This document shows, in pieces, positions 32,975 through 44,119 of a stretch of DNA of 64,000 bases. The notes under the pieces were generated by a model that was not told the origin of the DNA, made no database searches, and was given only the letters and a program-made list of their open reading frames with translations. Source of the DNA: Nocardioides speluncae. GTDB lineage: Bacteria; Actinomycetota; Actinomycetes; Propionibacteriales; Nocardioidaceae. Location of the stretch: assembly GCF_003121585.1 (NCBI RefSeq), contig NZ_QEOO01000011.1, positions 248,001 through 312,000 of the forward strand. The letters run 5' to 3'. The position numbers and the translations under genes were made by a program. The stretch's first letter is position 1, and every line of letters begins with the position of its first letter.

Positions 32975-35900
32975 GGAGCACCTCCATAATCCGCGCGGCG
33001 GCCTCGTCCTCGTCGAGGCCCTCCTCCAGGGCCTCCTCGCGGGCCTCGAGCACCCGCTTGTAGTCGCTCGGCATCACCTCGGTGAACCGGCCCAGCGCGG
33101 CGGCCCAGTCGGCGATCAGCGCCTCGGCGACCGGCGAGCCGGTCTCCTCGAAGTGGCGTGTGACCAGGTCGTACAGCTCGTCGGCGGCCTTGCCCTCGAC
33201 CTTGCCGAGCTCGACCAGCTCCGGGTTGACCCGGCCCTCGTCGAGGTCGAGCACGAACGCGTAGCCGCCGGACATGCCGGCCGCGAAGTTGCGGCCGGTC
33301 GGGCCGAGGATCACGGCCCGGCCGCCGGTCATGTACTCGCAGCCGTGGTCGCCGACACCCTCGACCACGGTGGTGGCACCGGAGTTGCGGACGCAGAACC
33401 GCTCCCCCACCTGCCCGCGCAGGAAGATCTCGCCGGAGGTCGCGCCGTACGCGATCGTGTTGCCGGCGATGATCTGCTCCTCGGCCGCGAACGTCGCCGT
33501 CCGCGCCGGTCGGACGACCAGCCGGCCGCCGGACAGGCCCTTGCCGACGTAGTCGTTGGCGTCGCCCTCCAGCCGCAGCGTGACCCCGCGCGGCACGAAC
33601 GCGCCGAACGACTGGCCGGCGGAGCCCGTGAAGGTGATGTCGATGGTGCCCTCGGGCAGACCTTCACCGCGGTACCGCTTGGTCACCTCGTGACCGAGGA
33701 TGGTGCCGACGGTGCGGTTGACGTTGCGGATCTCGACCTGCGCCCGCACCGGCTCGCCGCGCTCCAGCGCCGGCTCGGCGATCCGCACCAGCTCGTTGTC
33801 GAGCGCCTTGTCCAGGCCGTGGTCCTGCGTCTTGGTGCAGTGCCGGTCCTGGCCAGGGAAGAGGCTGACGTCGGGCATGTGCAGGATCGGCGTCAGGTCC
33901 ATCCCGGCCGCCTTCCAGTGCGTGACCGCCCGCTCCACGTCGAGTGCGTCGGCCTGGCCGATCGCCTCGTCGACCGTGCGGAAGCCCAGTGACGCGAGCA
34001 GCTCGCGGACCTCCTCGGCGACGTACTCGAAGAAGTTCACGACGTACTCGGCCTTGCCGGTGTACCGCTCGCGCAGCACCGGGTTCTGGGTTGCGACGCC
34101 GACAGGACAGGTGTCGAGGTGGCAGACCCGCATCATGATGCAGCCGGAGACCACCAGCGGCGCGGTCGCGAAGCCGAACTCCTCGGCACCCAGCAGCGCC
34201 GCGATCACCACGTCCCGGCCGGTCTTGAGCTGGCCGTCGGTCTGGACGACGATCCGGTCCCGCAGGCCGTTGAGCAGCAGCGTCTGCTGGGTCTCGGCCA
34301 GGCCGAGCTCCCACGGACCGCCGGCGTGCTTGAGCGAGGTCAGCGGGGAGGCGCCAGTGCCGCCGTCGTGCCCGGAGATGAGTACGACGTCCGCGTGCGC
34401 CTTGCTGACACCCGCGGCGACCGTGCCGACGCCGACCTCGGAGACCAGCTTCACGTGGATCCGAGCCGACGGGTTGGCGTTCTTGAGGTCGTGGATCAGC
34501 TGCGCCAGGTCCTCGATCGAGTAGATGTCGTGGTGTGGCGGCGGGCTGATCAGGCCAACGCCCGGCGTGGAGTACCGGGTCTTGGCCACCCACGGGTAGA
34601 CCTTGTGGCCGGGCAGCTGGCCGCCCTCGCCGGGCTTGGCGCCCTGAGCCATCTTGATCTGGATGTCGTCGGAGTTGGTGAGGTACTCGCTCGTGACGCC
34701 GAAGCGCCCCGAGGCGACCTGCTTGATCGACGAGCGCCGCTCCGGGTCGTAGAGGCGGTCCGGGTCCTCGCCGCCCTCACCGGTGTTGGACTTGCCGCCC
34801 AAGCGGTTCATCGCGATCGCGAGGGTCTCGTGGGCCTCCTGCGAGATCGAGCCGTAGGACATCGCGCCGGTCGAGAACCGCTTCACGATCTCCGAGACCG
34901 GCTCCACCTCGTCGATGCCGATCGGCTGCCGACCACTCGCCTCGGCGTCCTTGAACCGGAACAGCCCGCGCAGCGTCATCAGCCGCTCCGACTGCTCGTC
35001 GACGGCCTGGGAGTACTGCTTGAAGATGTCGTAGCGACCGCTGCGGGTGCTGTGCTGGAGCCGGAAGACAGTCTCCGGGTCGAACAGGTGCGGCTCGCCG
35101 TCGCGGCGCCACTGGTACTCGCCGCCGATCACCAGCTCCCGGTGCGCCGGGACGATGCCGCCACGCGGGTACGCCGTGGCGTGCCGGCGCGCGACCTCCT
35201 CCGCGATCGTGTCCAGCCCGATCCCGCCGAGCTTGGAGGTGGTGCCGGTGAAGTATTTGTCGACGACGGTCTGGGAGAGGCCGACCGCCTCGAAGATCTG
35301 CGCACCGGTGTACGACGCCACCGTGGACACGCCCATCTTCGACATCACCTTGAGCACGCCCTTGCCGAGCGCCTTGATCAGGTGCTTGACGGCGGTCTCG
35401 CCGTCGGTCTTGACGTAGTAGCCCTCGCGCGCGAGGTCCTCGACCGACTCCATCGCGAGGTACGGGTTGACCGCGGCCGCGCCGTACCCGACCAGCAGCG
35501 CGACGTGGTGGGTCTCGCGGACGTCGCCGGCCTCGACCAGCAGCCCGACCCGGGTCCGGGTCTTCTCCCGGACCAGGTGGTGGTGGACCGCGCCGGTCAG
35601 CAGCAGCGACGGGATCGGCGCCAGCTCGGCGGTGTGGTGCCGGTCGGAGAGCACGATGATCCGCGCTCCCCCCGCGATCGCCTCGCTGACCTCCTCGCAG
35701 ATCTCCTCGATCTTCGCCGCCATCGCGGCGCCGCCGCCGGAGACGTCGTACAGACCGCGCGCGACGTGGGTGATGAAGCCCGGCATGTCGCCGTCGCGGT
35801 TGATGTGCCGGATCTTGGCCAGGTCGTCGTTGCTGATCACCGGGAACGGCAGCACCACCTGGCGACACGACGCCGGCGTGGGCTGCAGAAGGTTCGCCTC

Positions 35901-37523
35901 GGGCCCGATCGAGCCGTTCAGCGAGGTGACCAGCTCCTCGCGGATCGCGTCCAGCGGCGGGTTGGTGACCTGGGCGAACAGCTGGCTGAAGTAGTCGAAC
36001 AGCAGCCGCGGCTTCTCGCTCAGCGCCGCGATCGGGGTGTCGGTGCCCATCGAGCCGATCGGCTCGAAGCCGGTGTTGGCCATCGGCGTGAGCAGGACCC
36101 GCAGCTCCTCCTCGGTGTAGCCGAAGACCTGCTGCCGGCGGGTGACCGAGGCGTGGGTGTGGACGACGTGCTCGCGGCCGTGGATGTCGTCGAGGTGGAT
36201 CAGGCCGGCGTGCAGCCACTCGTCGTACGGGTGCTCGGCGGCCAGCTCGGACTTGATCTCCTCGTCCTCGATGATCCGGTGCTCGTCGGTGTCGACAAGG
36301 AACATCCGGCCCGGTTGCAGCCGGCCCTTGCGGACCACCGTCGCCGGGTCGAGGTCGAGTACGCCGACCTCGGAGGCGAGGACGACCAGGCCGTCGTCGG
36401 TGACCCAGTAGCGCGACGGGCGCAGGCCGTTGCGGTCGAGCACCGCGCCGATCTGGGAGCCGTCGGTGAAGACCACGCAGGCCGGGCCGTCCCACGGCTC
36501 CATCATCGTGGCGTGGAACTGGTAGAAGGCGCGCCGCTTGGCGTCCATCTCGGCGTGGTTCTCCCACGCCTCCGGGATCATCATGAGTACGGCGTGCGGC
36601 AGCGACCGGCCGCCCATGTGCAGCAGCTCCAGCACCTCGTCGAAGGAGGCGGAGTCGCTAGCGCCGGGGGTGCAGATCGGGTAGATCCGCTCCAGGTCGC
36701 CCGGGATCAGGTCGCTGTCGAGCAGCGCCTCGCGGGCCCGCATCCAGTTGCGGTTGCCCATCACGGTGTTGATCTCGCCGTTGTGCGCGATGAACCGGAA
36801 CGGGTGCGCCAGCGGCCAGCTCGGGAAGGTGTTGGTGGAGAAGCGCGAGTGCACCACGCACAGCGCGGACGCGATCCGCTCGTCGACCAGGTCCGGGAAG
36901 AACTTGTCGAGCTGGTCGGTGGTGAGCATGCCCTTGTAGGCCAGCGTGCGGCTGGACAGCGACGGGAAGTAGACGTCGGTCTCGTGCTCGGCGCGCTTGC
37001 GCAGCACGAACGCCAGCCGCTCCAGGGCCATGCCGGTGACCTTGCTGCCGGTGCCGGTGACGAAGACCTGCGCGAACTGCGGCATCACCGAGCGCGCGGT
37101 CTCACCGAGGGAGTCCGGGTCGACCGGCACCTCGCGCCAGCCGACGACGGTCAGCCCCTCCTCGCCGGCGATCTCCTCGATCCGGCGGCGGGTCTTGGCG
37201 ACCTCCTCGGCGTCCCCGGGCAGGAACGCGGTGCCGACGGCGTACCGGTGCTGCGCGGGCAGCTCGAAGCCGGCCTCCTGGGCGACCTCGCGGAGGAAGG
37301 CGTCGGGGACCTGCATCAGGATGCCGGCGCCGTCGCCCGAGTTGGGCTCGGCACCCGCGGCTCCGCGGTGCTCCAGGTTGCGGAGCGCGGTGAGCGCCTT
37401 GGCAACGATGTCGTGGCTGGCAACGCCGGTCAGGGTCGCAACAAAGGCCACACCACATGCGTCGTGCTCGTGGCGGCCGTCGTACAACCCCTGTGGCGGC
37501 GGGAACGCGTGCATAGCTGGCAC
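32967..37523 (-). CDS. gltB: Glutamate synthase, large subunit
   Basis: A 1518-residue large subunit of glutamate synthase, converting glutamine and 2-oxoglutarate to two glutamates. The glutaminase domain begins at Cys23 after a propeptide ending EHDA. The central domain, the FMN-binding synthase domain (about 820-1210) and the GXGXG C-terminal domain (about 1250-1480) follow. The 3Fe-4S site is [18 protein letters not shown] 37523 has GGGAGAA upstream and is chosen. The 212 bp in front carry a TAGCCT hexamer on the minus strand near 37650 as a candidate promoter. With GltD it forms the nitrogen assimilation pair. Confidence 0.97.
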   Translation of the reverse strand: MPAMHAFPPPQGLYDGRHEHDACGVAFVATLTGVASHDIVAKALTALRNLEHRGAAGAEPNSGDGAGILMQVPDAFLREVAQEAGFELPAQHRYAVGTAFLPGDAEEVAKTRRRIEEIAGEEGLTVVGWREVPVDPDSLGETARSVMPQFAQVFVTGTGSKVTGMALERLAFVLRKRAEHETDVYFPSLSSRTLAYKGMLTTDQLDKFFPDLVDERIASALCVVHSRFSTNTFPSWPLAHPFRFIAHNGEINTVMGNRNWMRAREALLDSDLIPGDLERIYPICTPGASDSASFDEVLELLHMGGRSLPHAVLMMIPEAWENHAEMDAKRRAFYQFHATMMEPWDGPACVVFTDGSQIGAVLDRNGLRPSRYWVTDDGLVVLASEVGVLDLDPATVVRKGRLQPGRMFLVDTDEHRIIEDEEIKSELAAEHPYDEWLHAGLIHLDDIHGREHVVHTHASVTRRQQVFGYTEEELRVLLTPMANTGFEPIGSMGTDTPIAALSEKPRLLFDYFSQLFAQVTNPPLDAIREELVTSLNGSIGPEANLLQPTPASCRQVVLPFPVISNDDLAKIRHINRDGDMPGFITHVARGLYDVSGGGAAMAAKIEEICEEVSEAIAGGARIIVLSDRHHTAELAPIPSLLLTGAVHHHLVREKTRTRVGLLVEAGDVRETHHVALLVGYGAAAVNPYLAMESVEDLAREGYYVKTDGETAVKHLIKALGKGVLKVMSKMGVSTVASYTGAQIFEAVGLSQTVVDKYFTGTTSKLGGIGLDTIAEEVARRHATAYPRGGIVPAHRELVIGGEYQWRRDGEPHLFDPETVFRLQHSTRSGRYDIFKQYSQAVDEQSERLMTLRGLFRFKDAEASGRQPIGIDEVEPVSEIVKRFSTGAMSYGSISQEAHETLAIAMNRLGGKSNTGEGGEDPDRLYDPERRSSIKQVASGRFGVTSEYLTNSDDIQIKMAQGAKPGEGGQLPGHKVYPWVAKTRYSTPGVGLISPPPHHDIYSIEDLAQLIHDLKNANPSARIHVKLVSEVGVGTVAAGVSKAHADVVLISGHDGGTGASPLTSLKHAGGPWELGLAETQQTLLLNGLRDRIVVQTDGQLKTGRDVVIAALLGAEEFGFATAPLVVSGCIMMRVCHLDTCPVGVATQNPVLRERYTGKAEYVVNFFEYVAEEVRELLASLGFRTVDEAIGQADALDVERAVTHWKAAGMDLTPILHMPDVSLFPGQDRHCTKTQDHGLDKALDNELVRIAEPALERGEPVRAQVEIRNVNRTVGTILGHEVTKRYRGEGLPEGTIDITFTGSAGQSFGAFVPRGVTLRLEGDANDYVGKGLSGGRLVVRPARTATFAAEEQIIAGNTIAYGATSGEIFLRGQVGERFCVRNSGATTVVEGVGDHGCEYMTGGRAVILGPTGRNFAAGMSGGYAFVLDLDEGRVNPELVELGKVEGKAADELYDLVTRHFEETGSPVAEALIADWAAALGRFTEVMPSDYKRVLEAREEALEEGLDEDEAAARIMEVLHG

Positions 37524-37735
37524 GGGGCATTCTCCCGTCGTCGTCTGCGCCCGAGCGCGTTACGCCGTACGGCGTTCCGGCAGGGCGGTCTGGCAAAGCA
37601 GGTCAAGCGTGCTGGCAGGGGACGACATTGGCCCAAGCGGAGAGGCCAGGCTACCACCCGGTTAGGTCCCGACCCGGCGCCTGACCACCCCGGACCAGCG
37701 CGTGAGATAGGCCTCAGCCATGCTGCTTGACCTGG

Positions 37736-38452
37736 CTAGACCTGGGTGCCGACAGCCGCGCCGACGCCGTACGTCGCCGCGAACGCGGCCGCGCCGAGCA
37801 GGGCCTGGCGCAGCCCGCCGTACCACCAGCTGCGGGAGGTCACCCGGGTGACGACGGCGCCGCAGACGAACAGGGCAACCAGCGTCAGCAGGATCGCCGG
37901 CCAGAGCGCCTCGGCGCCGAGCAGATACGGCAGCACGGGAACCGCCGCGCCCAGGGCGAAGGACACGAACGACGAGCCTGCTGCCACCAGCGGCGAGGGC
38001 AGGTCGTCGGCGTCGATGCCGAACTCCTCGCGAGCGTGTACGGCGACCGCATCGTCGAGGTCGCGGTGGACCTGCTGGGCGACCTCCGCGGCGAGGTCCG
38101 GGTCGATCCCCTTGTCGACGAACATCGCCGCGAGCTCGGCCTTCTCGCCGACCGGGTTCTCGATGATCTCGCGGCGCTCCTTGGCGATCTCCCGCTCGGC
38201 GGACTCAGCCTGGCTGGCGACCGAGGCGTACTCCCCCGCCGCCATCGAGAACGCGCCTGCGGCCAGACCGGCCAGGCCGGCGAGCACGATCGTGGAGGTG
38301 TCCTCGGCGCCGCGGGTACCGCCCGCCACGCCCGCGATCAGCGCCGCGTTGGAGACCAGCCCGTCCATCGCCCCGAACACCGCCGGCCGCAGCCAGCCGC
38401 CGGTGACGTCCGCGTGCTCGTGGTTGATCTCGGGAGCGTCGGTGCCCGTCAT
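37736..38452 (-). CDS. VIT1/CCC1-family transporter (Fe/Mn)
   Basis: A 238-residue membrane protein of the VIT1/CCC1 family, which moves Fe(II) or Mn(II). Landmarks are GAMDGLVSNAALIAGVAGG in the first helix, FSMAAGEYASVASQAESAERE with the family's SMxxGEY stretch, and a cytosolic acidic region (EEFGIDADDLPSPLVAAGSSF), then three C-terminal helices. ATG 38452 is chosen; an extension to 38623 would be arginine/threonine-rich and overlap lgt. The gene follows lgt after 10 nt. Which direction and metal it uses cannot be read from the sequence. Confidence 0.87.
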   Translation of the reverse strand: MTGTDAPEINHEHADVTGGWLRPAVFGAMDGLVSNAALIAGVAGGTRGAEDTSTIVLAGLAGLAAGAFSMAAGEYASVASQAESAEREIAKERREIIENPVGEKAELAAMFVDKGIDPDLAAEVAQQVHRDLDDAVAVHAREEFGIDADDLPSPLVAAGSSFVSFALGAAVPVLPYLLGAEALWPAILLTLVALFVCGAVVTRVTSRSWWYGGLRQALLGAAAFAATYGVGAAVGTQV

Positions 38453-38462
38453 GGCACGAACG

Positions 38463-39494
38463 CTAGTCCCCCGACGTGCTCTCGACCTTCTTCTCGACCT
38501 CGGTTTCGTCGGCCTCGTCGTCGGCCTCGTCCTCGTCGGCGGCCTCGTCCTCGTCGGCGGCCTCGTCCTCGTCGGCTCCGTCCTCATCGTCGTGCTTGAC
38601 GAGGTCGACCTTGTCGCCGTCACCGGCGGGCGGACCGTCGACGTACATGCTCTCCTCGCGGCCGGGCCGGTTGAGCGTCGCCCAGGCGAAGTACGCCGCA
38701 GCGAGGGCGAACAGCACGATCGAGGTCCACACGTTGAGCCGGAGCCCGAGGACGTCGCCGTGCTGGACCTCGTCGATCCGGAGGTTCTCGATCCAGCCGC
38801 GGCCGGCGGTGTAGCCCATGACGTACAGCGCCAGCACCTTGCCGTAGCCCAGCTTGAACCGCCGATCGGCCCAGATCAGCAGGCCGAAGATGCCGAGGTT
38901 CCAGACGCACTCGTAGAGGAAGGTCGGGTGGAAGGTGTCGAAGTCCTCGTAGCCTTCCGGCCGCTTGCCGAGCGCGATCTCCAGGCCCCATGGCCGGTCG
39001 GTCGGCTTCCCGAACAGCTCCTGGTTGAACCAGTTGCCCCAGCGGCCGATCGCCTGCGCCACGAGCACGCCGGGCGCCAGCGCGTCCATCAGGGGCAGTA
39101 CCCGGATCTTGCGGATCTTGGCGAAGATCCATACGCCCAGTGCGCCGCCGATGATCGCGCCCCAGACGCCGAGACCGCCGCGCCAGATGTACAGCGCGGT
39201 GATCGGGCTCTCGCCCTCCCCGAAGTACTGGTTGCTGTCGGTGAGCACGTGGTAGATCCGGCCGCCGACCAGCCCGAACGGCACCGCCCAGATCGCCAGG
39301 TCCTGCACCTCGCCGTACCGGCCGCCGCGCGCCTTCCAGCGCCGCTCGCCGATCCAGATCGCGATGATGACGCCGAGGATGATGCTCAGCGCGTAGCCGC
39401 GGATCGGGACCGGCCCGAGGTGCCAGACACCCTGGCTCGGACTGGGGATCGACAGCACCGTGACCAGGGGTGTGGCCAGCAGGTCGGTCAGCAT
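38463..39494 (-). CDS. lgt: Prolipoprotein diacylglyceryl transferase
   Basis: A 343-residue membrane enzyme that transfers diacylglycerol to the lipobox cysteine of prolipoproteins. Seven helices, the conserved IGRWGNWFNQELFG (the G-x-x-G-N-x-x-N-x-E signature) and YIWRGGLGVWGAIIGG are present. After residue 290 comes a long acidic, low-complexity cytoplasmic tail with repeated DEDEAA units and the end VEKKVESTSGD. Acidic tails are known on actinobacterial Lgt, but the perfect repeat here stands out. The start has GAGTGAGGAAA upstream. The neighbouring SCO lipoprotein and several others in the window are expected substrates. Confidence 0.95.
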   Translation of the reverse strand: MLTDLLATPLVTVLSIPSPSQGVWHLGPVPIRGYALSIILGVIIAIWIGERRWKARGGRYGEVQDLAIWAVPFGLVGGRIYHVLTDSNQYFGEGESPITALYIWRGGLGVWGAIIGGALGVWIFAKIRKIRVLPLMDALAPGVLVAQAIGRWGNWFNQELFGKPTDRPWGLEIALGKRPEGYEDFDTFHPTFLYECVWNLGIFGLLIWADRRFKLGYGKVLALYVMGYTAGRGWIENLRIDEVQHGDVLGLRLNVWTSIVLFALAAAYFAWATLNRPGREESMYVDGPPAGDGDKVDLVKHDDEDGADEDEAADEDEAADEDEADDEADETEVEKKVESTSGD

Positions 39495-39525
39495 CGTGGT
39501 TTCCTCACTCGATCAGGACTTGAGT

Positions 39526-40176
39526 TCAGGGCTTGAGGTTCAGGGCGGGGCCGTCACCGGCCAGCAGGACCGCGAGGTCGTCCGCGAACTGCGCCGCGGA
39601 GGTTTCCTCGGTCCAGAGGATAGGGGCCTTGTCGTCGGAGCCGATGCCGACCACGTGGGTGCTGTGCGCGACGTCGTAGCCGCCGCTGGGCAGTTTCTCG
39701 CCCTTCTCGACGGCCACGGCGAGCGGCTTCGCGATCTCGATGATGGTGTCCAGGTCGCCGGTCAGCCCGACGTAGGACTCGTCGTAACGGTCCAGGTAGT
39801 CGCGCAGCACCTGCTCGGTGTCGCGGGTCGGGTCGGTGGTCACGAAGACCACCTCCACCTGGTCGCTGACGTCCTCGTCCAGCCGAGTCAGTCCGGAGGT
39901 CAGCGAGGACATCACGATGTGGCAGATGTCGGGGCAGTTGACGAAGCCGAAGAAGACCAGCGTGAGCCGCTTGTCGGTGTCGCCGGCCAGTGAGTACGGC
40001 GCGCCGCCGGTGTCGGTCAGCGGCGTGGTCGGCACGGTGTAGGGGCGGTCGAGGACCGCGCCGTACATGCCGTCGGTGTCGCCGCCGCTGAACTGCATGC
40101 CGTCGTCCGGCTCGGACGAGCAGGCAGTCAGCAGCATTGCGGCGGTCACGAGAGCCGCGAGAAGGCACTTACGCAC
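39526..40176 (-). CDS. SCO1/SenC family copper chaperone lipoprotein
   Basis: A 216-residue thioredoxin-fold protein of the SCO family, which delivers copper to or reduces the CuA site of cytochrome oxidase. The signal [19 protein letters not shown] has lipobox Cys19. The copper site is CPDIC (Cys81 and Cys85), and VAHSTHVVGI carries the distal histidine. It is attached outside the membrane. Its start overlaps the trpA stop by 8 nt, so it is expressed with the trp genes and lies before lgt. Confidence 0.92.
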   Translation of the reverse strand: MRKCLLAALVTAAMLLTACSSEPDDGMQFSGGDTDGMYGAVLDRPYTVPTTPLTDTGGAPYSLAGDTDKRLTLVFFGFVNCPDICHIVMSSLTSGLTRLDEDVSDQVEVVFVTTDPTRDTEQVLRDYLDRYDESYVGLTGDLDTIIEIAKPLAVAVEKGEKLPSGGYDVAHSTHVVGIGSDDKAPILWTEETSAAQFADDLAVLLAGDGPALNLKP

Positions 40177-40966
40177 GCCGCACCCCGGCCGCCAGGTCCT
40201 CGGTGAGCACGGCCAGCGCGGCGTGGCCCGCCGCCCGGTCCGCGCCGGCGTCGAGCAGGGTGCGGACGAACGCGGAGCCGACGATCACGCCGTCGGCGTA
40301 CGCCGCGATCTCGGCCGCCTGGTCGCCGTTGGAGACGCCGAGCCCGACGCCCACCGGCAGGTCGGTGACCTTCTTGGTGCGGGCGACGAGGGGCTGGGCG
40401 AGGTCGCTGGTGCTGGTCCGGACGCCGGTGACGCCCATGACCGCGGTCGCGTAGACGAAGCCGCGGCAGTTGTCGACGGTCATCGCGATCCGCTCGTCGG
40501 TGGAGCTCGGCGCGACCAGGAAGACCTTGTCGAGGTCGTGGGCGTCGGCCGCCGCGATCCACTCCGCGCCGCTGTCGGGCGTCAGGTCCGGCGTGATCAG
40601 GCCGGCTCCCCCGGCGCTGGCGAGGTCTCTCGCGAACCGGTCCACGCCGTACCGCTCGACCGGGTTCCAGTAGGTCATGATCAGCGTCGGGGCGCCGGTG
40701 GCAGCGACCGCCTCGACGGTGCGCAGTACGTCGGCGGTGCGGACGCCACCGTCGAGGGCCTGCTGGGCGGCGGCCTGGATCGTCGGGCCGTCCATGACCG
40801 GGTCGCTGTAGGGCAGCCCGATCTCGACCACGTCGACACCGGCGTCGACCATCACCTTGAGCGCGTCGATGGCGCCGGGCACGTCGGGGAAGCCGGCGGG
40901 CAGGTAGCCGACCAGCGCCGCGCGGCCCTCGCCGCGCGCCTTGTCGAAGGCGGGTGCGGCGCTCAC
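40169..40966 (-). CDS. trpA: Tryptophan synthase, alpha subunit
   Basis: A 265-residue alpha subunit cleaving indole-3-glycerol phosphate. [11 protein letters not shown], the catalytic glutamate in [16 protein letters not shown] with its aspartate partner, and [13 protein letters not shown] with GVIVGSAFV are all in place. GTG 40966 overlaps the trpB stop as GTGA, so the frame that continues to 41536 is only overlap with trpB. Third gene of trpCBA. Confidence 0.95.
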   Translation of the reverse strand: MSAAPAFDKARGEGRAALVGYLPAGFPDVPGAIDALKVMVDAGVDVVEIGLPYSDPVMDGPTIQAAAQQALDGGVRTADVLRTVEAVAATGAPTLIMTYWNPVERYGVDRFARDLASAGGAGLITPDLTPDSGAEWIAAADAHDLDKVFLVAPSSTDERIAMTVDNCRGFVYATAVMGVTGVRTSTSDLAQPLVARTKKVTDLPVGVGLGVSNGDQAAEIAAYADGVIVGSAFVRTLLDAGADRAAGHAALAVLTEDLAAGVRRA

Positions 40967-42192
40967 TGGCCGGCCTCCTCTTCGTACTCGCCCAGCTTGA
41001 ACCACTGGGTGACGGTGTCCATGTCCTTGTCGCCGCGGCCGCTGAGGTTGATCAGGATCGTGGTGTCCGGGCCCTTCTCGGCCACCAGCGCCTTCGCCTC
41101 GCGCAGCGCACCGGCCACGGCGTGCGCCGACTCGATGGCCGGGATGATCCCCTCGGTGCGGCTCAGCAGTGCGAGCGCCTCCATCGCCTCGGCGTCGGTG
41201 ACCGGGAGGTACGTCGCGCGGCCGGTCTTGGCGAGGTGGGAGTGCTGCGGCCCGACGCCCGGGTAGTCCAGCCCCGCCGAGATCGAGTGCGACTCGATCG
41301 TCTGGCCGTCCTCGTCCTGGAGCACGTAGGTCCGCGCGCCGTGGAGCACGCCGCTGTCGCCGGCGAAGATCGTCGCGGCGTGCCGCCCGGTCTCCACCCC
41401 GTCGCCCCCGGCCTCGAAGCCCCAGATCGCGACGTCGGGGTCGTCGAGGAACGCGGTGAAGGCCCCGATCGCGTTCGACCCGCCGCCGACGCACGCCGCG
41501 ACCACGTCCGGCAGCCGGCCGGTCAGCTCCAGGCACTGGGCGCGCGCCTCGTCGCCGATGCCGCGGCAGAAGTCGCGAACCATGCTCGGGAACGGGTGCG
41601 GTCCGGCCGCCGTACCGAACAGGTACGCCGTGTGGTCGACTGTCGCGACCCAGTCGCGCAGCGCCTCGTTGATCGCGTCCTTGAGGGTGGCGCTGCCGGA
41701 CTCGACCGAGACCACCTTGGCGCCGAGCAGGTTCATCCGGGCCACGTTGAGTGCCTGCCGCTTGACGTCGACCGCGCCCATGTAGACGGTGCAGTCGAGC
41801 CCGAAGTACGCCGCCGCGGTGGCGCTGGCCACGCCGTGCTGGCCGGCGCCGGTCTCCGCGATCACCCGCTTCTTGCCCATCCGCTTGGTGAGCAGCGCCT
41901 GGCCGAGCACGTTGCGGATCTTGTGGGCGCCGGTGTGGTTGAGGTCCTCACGCTTGAGCAGGATCCGGGCGCCGACCTGCTCGGAGAGCCGGGCCGCGTC
42001 GTACAGCGGGCTGGGCACGCCTGCGTAGTCGCGCAGGATCGCGTCGAAGTCGGCACGGAAGGTCTCGTCGGCGGTCGCCTCCTGCCAGGCCTCGGTGAGC
42101 TCGTCGAGCGCCGCCACCAGCGCCTCGGGCATGAACCGCCCACCGAAGTCTCCGAAGTAGCCGCTCTCGTCGGCGTCGTACGACCCACTCAC
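40963..42192 (-). CDS. trpB: Tryptophan synthase, beta subunit
   Basis: A 409-residue PLP enzyme joining indole and serine to tryptophan. The PLP lysine is in [15 protein letters not shown]. The glycine-rich phosphate loop is [13 protein letters not shown], and [18 protein letters not shown] is the family signature. GTG 42192 overlaps the trpC stop (GTGA). A normal-length protein in the coupled trpCBA set. Confidence 0.96.
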   Translation of the reverse strand: MSGSYDADESGYFGDFGGRFMPEALVAALDELTEAWQEATADETFRADFDAILRDYAGVPSPLYDAARLSEQVGARILLKREDLNHTGAHKIRNVLGQALLTKRMGKKRVIAETGAGQHGVASATAAAYFGLDCTVYMGAVDVKRQALNVARMNLLGAKVVSVESGSATLKDAINEALRDWVATVDHTAYLFGTAAGPHPFPSMVRDFCRGIGDEARAQCLELTGRLPDVVAACVGGGSNAIGAFTAFLDDPDVAIWGFEAGGDGVETGRHAATIFAGDSGVLHGARTYVLQDEDGQTIESHSISAGLDYPGVGPQHSHLAKTGRATYLPVTDAEAMEALALLSRTEGIIPAIESAHAVAGALREAKALVAEKGPDTTILINLSGRGDKDMDTVTQWFKLGEYEEEAGQ

Positions 42193-42977
42193 TGTCCTGC
42201 TCCCAATCCGGTCATCGCGCGGACGGCGGCCTCCGGGTCGCCGTCCTTCACGAGTGCCTCTCCGACGAGCACCACACCAGCCCCATCGCGGGCGTAGCGC
42301 TCGGCGTCCTGCGGTCCGCTGATGCCCGACTCGGCGACCTTGACCCGGTCGTCGGGGATCAGCGCGGCGAGGCGGCCGAACGTGTCGGCGTCCACCTCGA
42401 GCGTCTTGAGGTTGCGGGCGTTCACACCGATCAGCTCGGCGCCGAGCGCGACCGCCCGCTCGGTCTCCGCCTCATCGTGCACCTCGACCAGCACGGTCAG
42501 GCCGAGGCCGCGGGCCGCCGCGTACAGCTGCTCCAGCTCGGGCCCGGGCAGCGCGGCGACGATCAGCAGCGCCAGGTCGGCGCCGGCCGCGCGGGCCTCC
42601 CAGAGCTGGTACTCGGTGACGATGAAGTCCTTGCGCAGCAGCGGCGTGTCGACCGCGGCGCGGACCGCGCGCAGGTCGTCGAGGCTGCCGCCGAACCGGC
42701 GCTCCTCGGTGAGCACGCTGATCGCGCGGGCACCGCCCTTGGCGTACGCCGTCGCCAGCGCCGCCGGGTCCGGGATGTCGGCGAGGTCGCCCTTGCTGGG
42801 GCTGCGCCGCTTCACCTCGGCGATCACGCTGAGCCCGGCAGCCCGGAATCCGGGCATCGGGTCGAGCGCCGGCGCCTGCCCTTCGACCGCATCCCGGAGC
42901 TGCTCGAGGCTTGTCTCGCGCTGCCGGCGTGCGAGGTCGGTCCGGACACCCTCGACGATGTCGTCGAGCACGGACAT
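42189..42977 (-). CDS. trpC: Indole-3-glycerol phosphate synthase
   Basis: A 262-residue TIM-barrel enzyme that makes indole-3-glycerol phosphate. [36 protein letters not shown] and [15 protein letters not shown] carry the substrate-binding and catalytic residues. ATG 42977 has GGAGGT at the right distance, so the frame's extension to 43106 is dropped. It starts trpCBA; trpE, trpD and trpF are not adjacent. Confidence 0.95.
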   Translation of the reverse strand: MSVLDDIVEGVRTDLARRQRETSLEQLRDAVEGQAPALDPMPGFRAAGLSVIAEVKRRSPSKGDLADIPDPAALATAYAKGGARAISVLTEERRFGGSLDDLRAVRAAVDTPLLRKDFIVTEYQLWEARAAGADLALLIVAALPGPELEQLYAAARGLGLTVLVEVHDEAETERAVALGAELIGVNARNLKTLEVDADTFGRLAALIPDDRVKVAESGISGPQDAERYARDGAGVVLVGEALVKDGDPEAAVRAMTGLGAGQ

Positions 42978-43068
42978 GCTGACCTCCAGATCGGTTGCGT
43001 TCGAGCGGCCCAAGCCTCTCACGGCGCGGAAAGCCGCCGGATGGCAGTTCCGTGGGAAGGACAAGCGA

Positions 43069-43074
43069 TACCGT
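43069..43074 (+). promoter_or_regulatory. Leaderless -10 element of the DUF4190 gene
   Basis: TACCGT is followed by 6 nt and GTG at 43081. Confidence 0.45.
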
Positions 43075-43080
43075 CTGCGG

Positions 43081-43638
43081 GTGACGCAGCCACCCAACTT
43101 CGGCAAAGAGCCGGACGAATCGGACGAGCCGACCCGCTACGGCGGGCCCCCGCCGCAGCAGCCGCAGCAGCCGGATACGCCCGGCCAGCCGCCGTACCAA
43201 CAGCCTGGGTACGGGCAGCAGCCCGGCTACGGCCAGCAACCGGGGTACGGCCAGCCGGCGTACGGTCAGCAGCCCGATTACGGACAGCAGCCGTACGGCG
43301 CCCCGCAGTACGGTGCCCCGCAGTACGGCGCGCCCGGCTATGGCCAGCCGGCCTCCCCGACGGGCACCAACGGTCTCGCCATCGGTTCCCTGGTCGCCGG
43401 CGTCTCCGCCCTGGTCCTGATGTGCTGCTGCCTGGGGATACCTGCGGGAATCGCCGCGCTGGTCATGGGCTTCATCGCGCGCGGCCAGATCGAGAAGAGC
43501 GGCGGCGCGCAGACCGGGATGGGGCTGGCGATCGGCGGCATGGTCACCGGTGGCATCGCCGTCGTGCTGTCCGTCGGGCTCACCATCCTCAGCTTGGCAA
43601 CAGGCGGCTTCGACGGCTCGTACTACGACAACTACTGA
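43081..43638 (+). CDS. DUF4190 membrane protein with Tyr/Gln/Pro repeats
   Basis: 185 residues. The first 95 residues are low-complexity, with repeated PGYGQQ and QYGAP units as cytoplasmic or surface-exposed tail. Then two DUF4190 helices ([20 protein letters not shown] with a Cys triplet, and [20 protein letters not shown]) flank the typical GxxALxxGxxARxQI stretch. Function unknown. GTG 43081 is chosen by the -10 spacing and because homology-like sequence starts there. Divergent from trpC and followed by a short relative. Confidence 0.8.
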   Translation: MTQPPNFGKEPDESDEPTRYGGPPPQQPQQPDTPGQPPYQQPGYGQQPGYGQQPGYGQPAYGQQPDYGQQPYGAPQYGAPQYGAPGYGQPASPTGTNGLAIGSLVAGVSALVLMCCCLGIPAGIAALVMGFIARGQIEKSGGAQTGMGLAIGGMVTGGIAVVLSVGLTILSLATGGFDGSYYDNY

Positions 43639-43712
43639 TCGGCACCGTGTAGCCTGCGCTGTCGTGCGGGCTGCCGACGGATGTAGCCCATGAACCAATA
43701 GGGAGTCTCTGA

Positions 43713-44024
43713 ATGAGCTACCAGCAACCTCCGGGCTACGGCGCGCCGGGCTACGGCCAGGGCCAGCCGATGGGCGACCACCCGAAGGCGCAGACCGCGA
43801 TGATCCTGGGCATCCTGGGCCTTGTGTGCTGCGGCCTCCTCGGCATCCCGGCCTACATCATCGGCAACAACACCGTGAAGGAGATCGACGCTTCCGGTGG
43901 CCAGTACGGCGGCCGCGGCATGGCCAACGCCGGCAAGATCTGTGGCCTGATCGCGATCGTGCTGATGGTTCTCGGCCTCATCTTCTACGCCATTCTCTTC
44001 GCCGTCGGCGCAGCGAACGCCTGA
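43713..44024 (+). CDS. Small DUF4190 membrane protein
   Basis: 103 residues: a short [17 protein letters not shown] tail, then helices (AMILGILGLVCCGLLGIPAY and IAIVLMVLGLIFYAILFAV) around the DUF4190 loop NNTVKEIDASGG. It resembles the previous protein in layout and may be its paralogue. AGGGAG lies upstream of ATG 43713. A terminator follows 12 nt after the stop. Confidence 0.82.
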   Translation: MSYQQPPGYGAPGYGQGQPMGDHPKAQTAMILGILGLVCCGLLGIPAYIIGNNTVKEIDASGGQYGGRGMANAGKICGLIAIVLMVLGLIFYAILFAVGAANA

Positions 44025-44035
44025 TCCAAGCCGAG

Positions 44036-44066
44036 AAGGGCCCGACCGGAGTTCCGGTCGGGCCTT
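44036..44066 (+). terminator. Terminator after the small DUF4190 gene
   Basis: AAGGGCCCGACCGGA (44036-44050) pairs with TCCGGTCGGGCCTT (44053-44066) with one bulged G; the stem ends in TT. Confidence 0.75.
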
Positions 44067-44119
44067 CCGCATCTCTAGGCGGTTGTCGACCTCACGGCGT
44101 CGAGGTCAGAACGTCGAGG

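Noticed and set aside
34119..37730. A 1203-residue frame on the plus strand opposite gltB
   Set aside because: It mirrors gltB codon by codon, has no domain and is valine/arginine/aspartate-rich, as expected from the reverse strand of a G+C-rich gene.
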